Positions 62,969 through 64,000 of a stretch of 64,000 nt of DNA are shown here, in pieces; the first letter of the stretch is position 1; the number at the start of each line of letters is the position of its first letter. The position numbers were made by a program, and so were the translations under genes. Origin of the DNA: Bugula neritina (Eukaryota; Bryozoa; Gymnolaemata; Cheilostomatida; Bugulidae); assembly GCA_964035545.1 (NCBI GenBank), contig OZ037767.1:22363128-22427127 (forward strand), given 5' to 3'. Under the pieces are notes generated by a model. That model was not told where the DNA came from. It was given only the letters and a program-made list of their open reading frames with translations, and ran no database searches.

Positions 62969-64000
62969 AGGTATCATTAGGGGGAATACATATATTTCAC
63001 AGGTATAATGGCGAGATAACGTTTGTACTTTGTAGGCATGGTGTACATGGCTAGTAGTTTGGATTTTGGAAACACACTAACATAAACTTAGTGTAAAATA
63101 TTGTGCATGTCTATGATGGTTGTATATTACAGCTTTCAAACAGCAATCATTTTTAAAACATTTCTACTATATTTACATTTTAATCAAGGAATTTCATTTT
63201 TTCAATTGTTACTAAATTAAGCATCTTGCTACAAAGACTGCATATAAAACGTTTCACTTTGGTATAGCCTACTATATTGCAATTTTTATAATTTAGAAAA
63301 ACTCAGTGAAATGATTTTTATTTTAAGTATTATATATGAAATGCTTTTGTGAATTTATGAGAAACTTCCTATAAAACATATTATTAGTAATTATTTCAGC
63401 CCTAAGATTGTCAAGGGATAAGTATTATTTGGAGAAGTTAAATGTTTTGCTGCCGAGTATAAACAGTTAATTTAAAAATGAGAGCATAGAATGTAATATT
63501 ATAGCCCAAGTCTTATTATAACGCTCATAATACTAAGACTTGTACAATTCCGAGTTCTCAGAATTAGAAGTTAACTTTTGTATACAGATCTATGAAATGC
63601 TAATTTTCAAAGTATTTAACTTACATTGGTTGCCATGGTAACCATTGTAGGAGCCTAACTGTATAATTTTGTTGTTTTCAGTTGTTACAAAGAACGGAGA
63701 TACCAACTACCAAGGAGTCTGTTATGCATCCAAAAGTTGAAGTTTAAACAGTTTTTGTTATTAATTTAGTTACTTTGTAGCATGTTGTGTGTTAGTTATT
63801 AAAGGTTTTTATGGTAGTTGTATAAAATATGTTAGTGTGTAGCTGCTTAATGGATTATATTTGTATAATAAATATCGATTTAAAGTTGGGATTACTGGGG
63901 ACTTTCATAGCATCTTTCAGGTTGCATTCAGCATTACTGGAGACTTGAGTTAAAGTTACTAGTACTAGTACTAGCACTAGTACTAGTACTAATACCAGCA
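62969..64000. other. Right end of the window: no supported gene
   Basis: One possible terminal exon starts after TTTTCAG at 63682 (frame VTKNGDTNYQGVCYASKS then TGA) with an AATAAA near 63866, but no upstream donor is identified. The window ends in an (ACTAGT)n-like run from about 63956. Confidence 0.35.
63956..64000. repeat. (ACTAGT)n microsatellite at the window end
   Basis: TACTAGTACTAGTACTAGCA-type hexamer repeats that continue to the right edge. Confidence 0.8.

Overview
The window looks like part of an AT-rich invertebrate animal genome. The evidence is spliced genes with GT-AG introns and TATA boxes, tRNA-derived SINEs, 5'-truncated non-LTR retrotransposons, MITEs and long micro- and minisatellites. 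The gene content (secreted laccase-like multicopper oxidases next to secreted low-complexity Gly/Pro/Tyr/Ser-rich proteins) would fit a lophotrochozoan such as a bryozoan or mollusc. That is an inference; no sequence here fixes the species.

Left half (1-33.3 kb, minus strand): a tandem array of three multicopper oxidase (MCO) genes, called A, B and C here. Gene A (ATG at 4049) is represented only by its first two exons and runs off the left edge. Gene B (23547 to 15253) and gene C (33277 to 26480) are complete. Each has 11 exons, and every intron falls at the same position and phase. I reconstructed both exon by exon, giving 633 and 626 residues. B keeps all the recognisable copper ligands. 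C has the His-Cys-His type-1 copper motif changed to His-Arg-His. C's introns also hold a decayed extra copy of exon 2 and an inverted fragment of exon 3. The 11-kb gap between A and B holds a 5'-truncated LINE with an uninterrupted 820-codon reading frame, a hAT-type MITE with a perfect 8-bp target duplication, and one possible unrecognised coding remnant.

Middle (33.3-41.5 kb): no convincing gene. It holds an inverted repeat, a 21-bp minisatellite and a decayed reverse-transcriptase fragment.

Right half (41.5-64 kb, plus strand): three two-exon genes for secreted low-complexity proteins. D (41557-44091) is basic and Ser/Gly/Lys-rich. E (48855-50625) is Pro/Tyr-rich with decapeptide and 44-residue repeats. 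G (58175-62781) is RGG-like, then Pro-rich, then Gly/Leu-rich. G's second exon is about 3.8 kb downstream of the first and was found by matching reading phase. D and G share a layout and a GLLG...FFNR motif. All three genes have a phase-2 intron. Spaces between them carry SINEs, MITEs and large satellites.

Working idea (inference): phenol/catechol-oxidising secreted MCOs beside secreted Tyr-containing structural proteins could be a genomic neighbourhood for a cross-linked extracellular material such as cuticle, cement, shell matrix or adhesive. The sequence shows proximity and secretion signals, not joint function.
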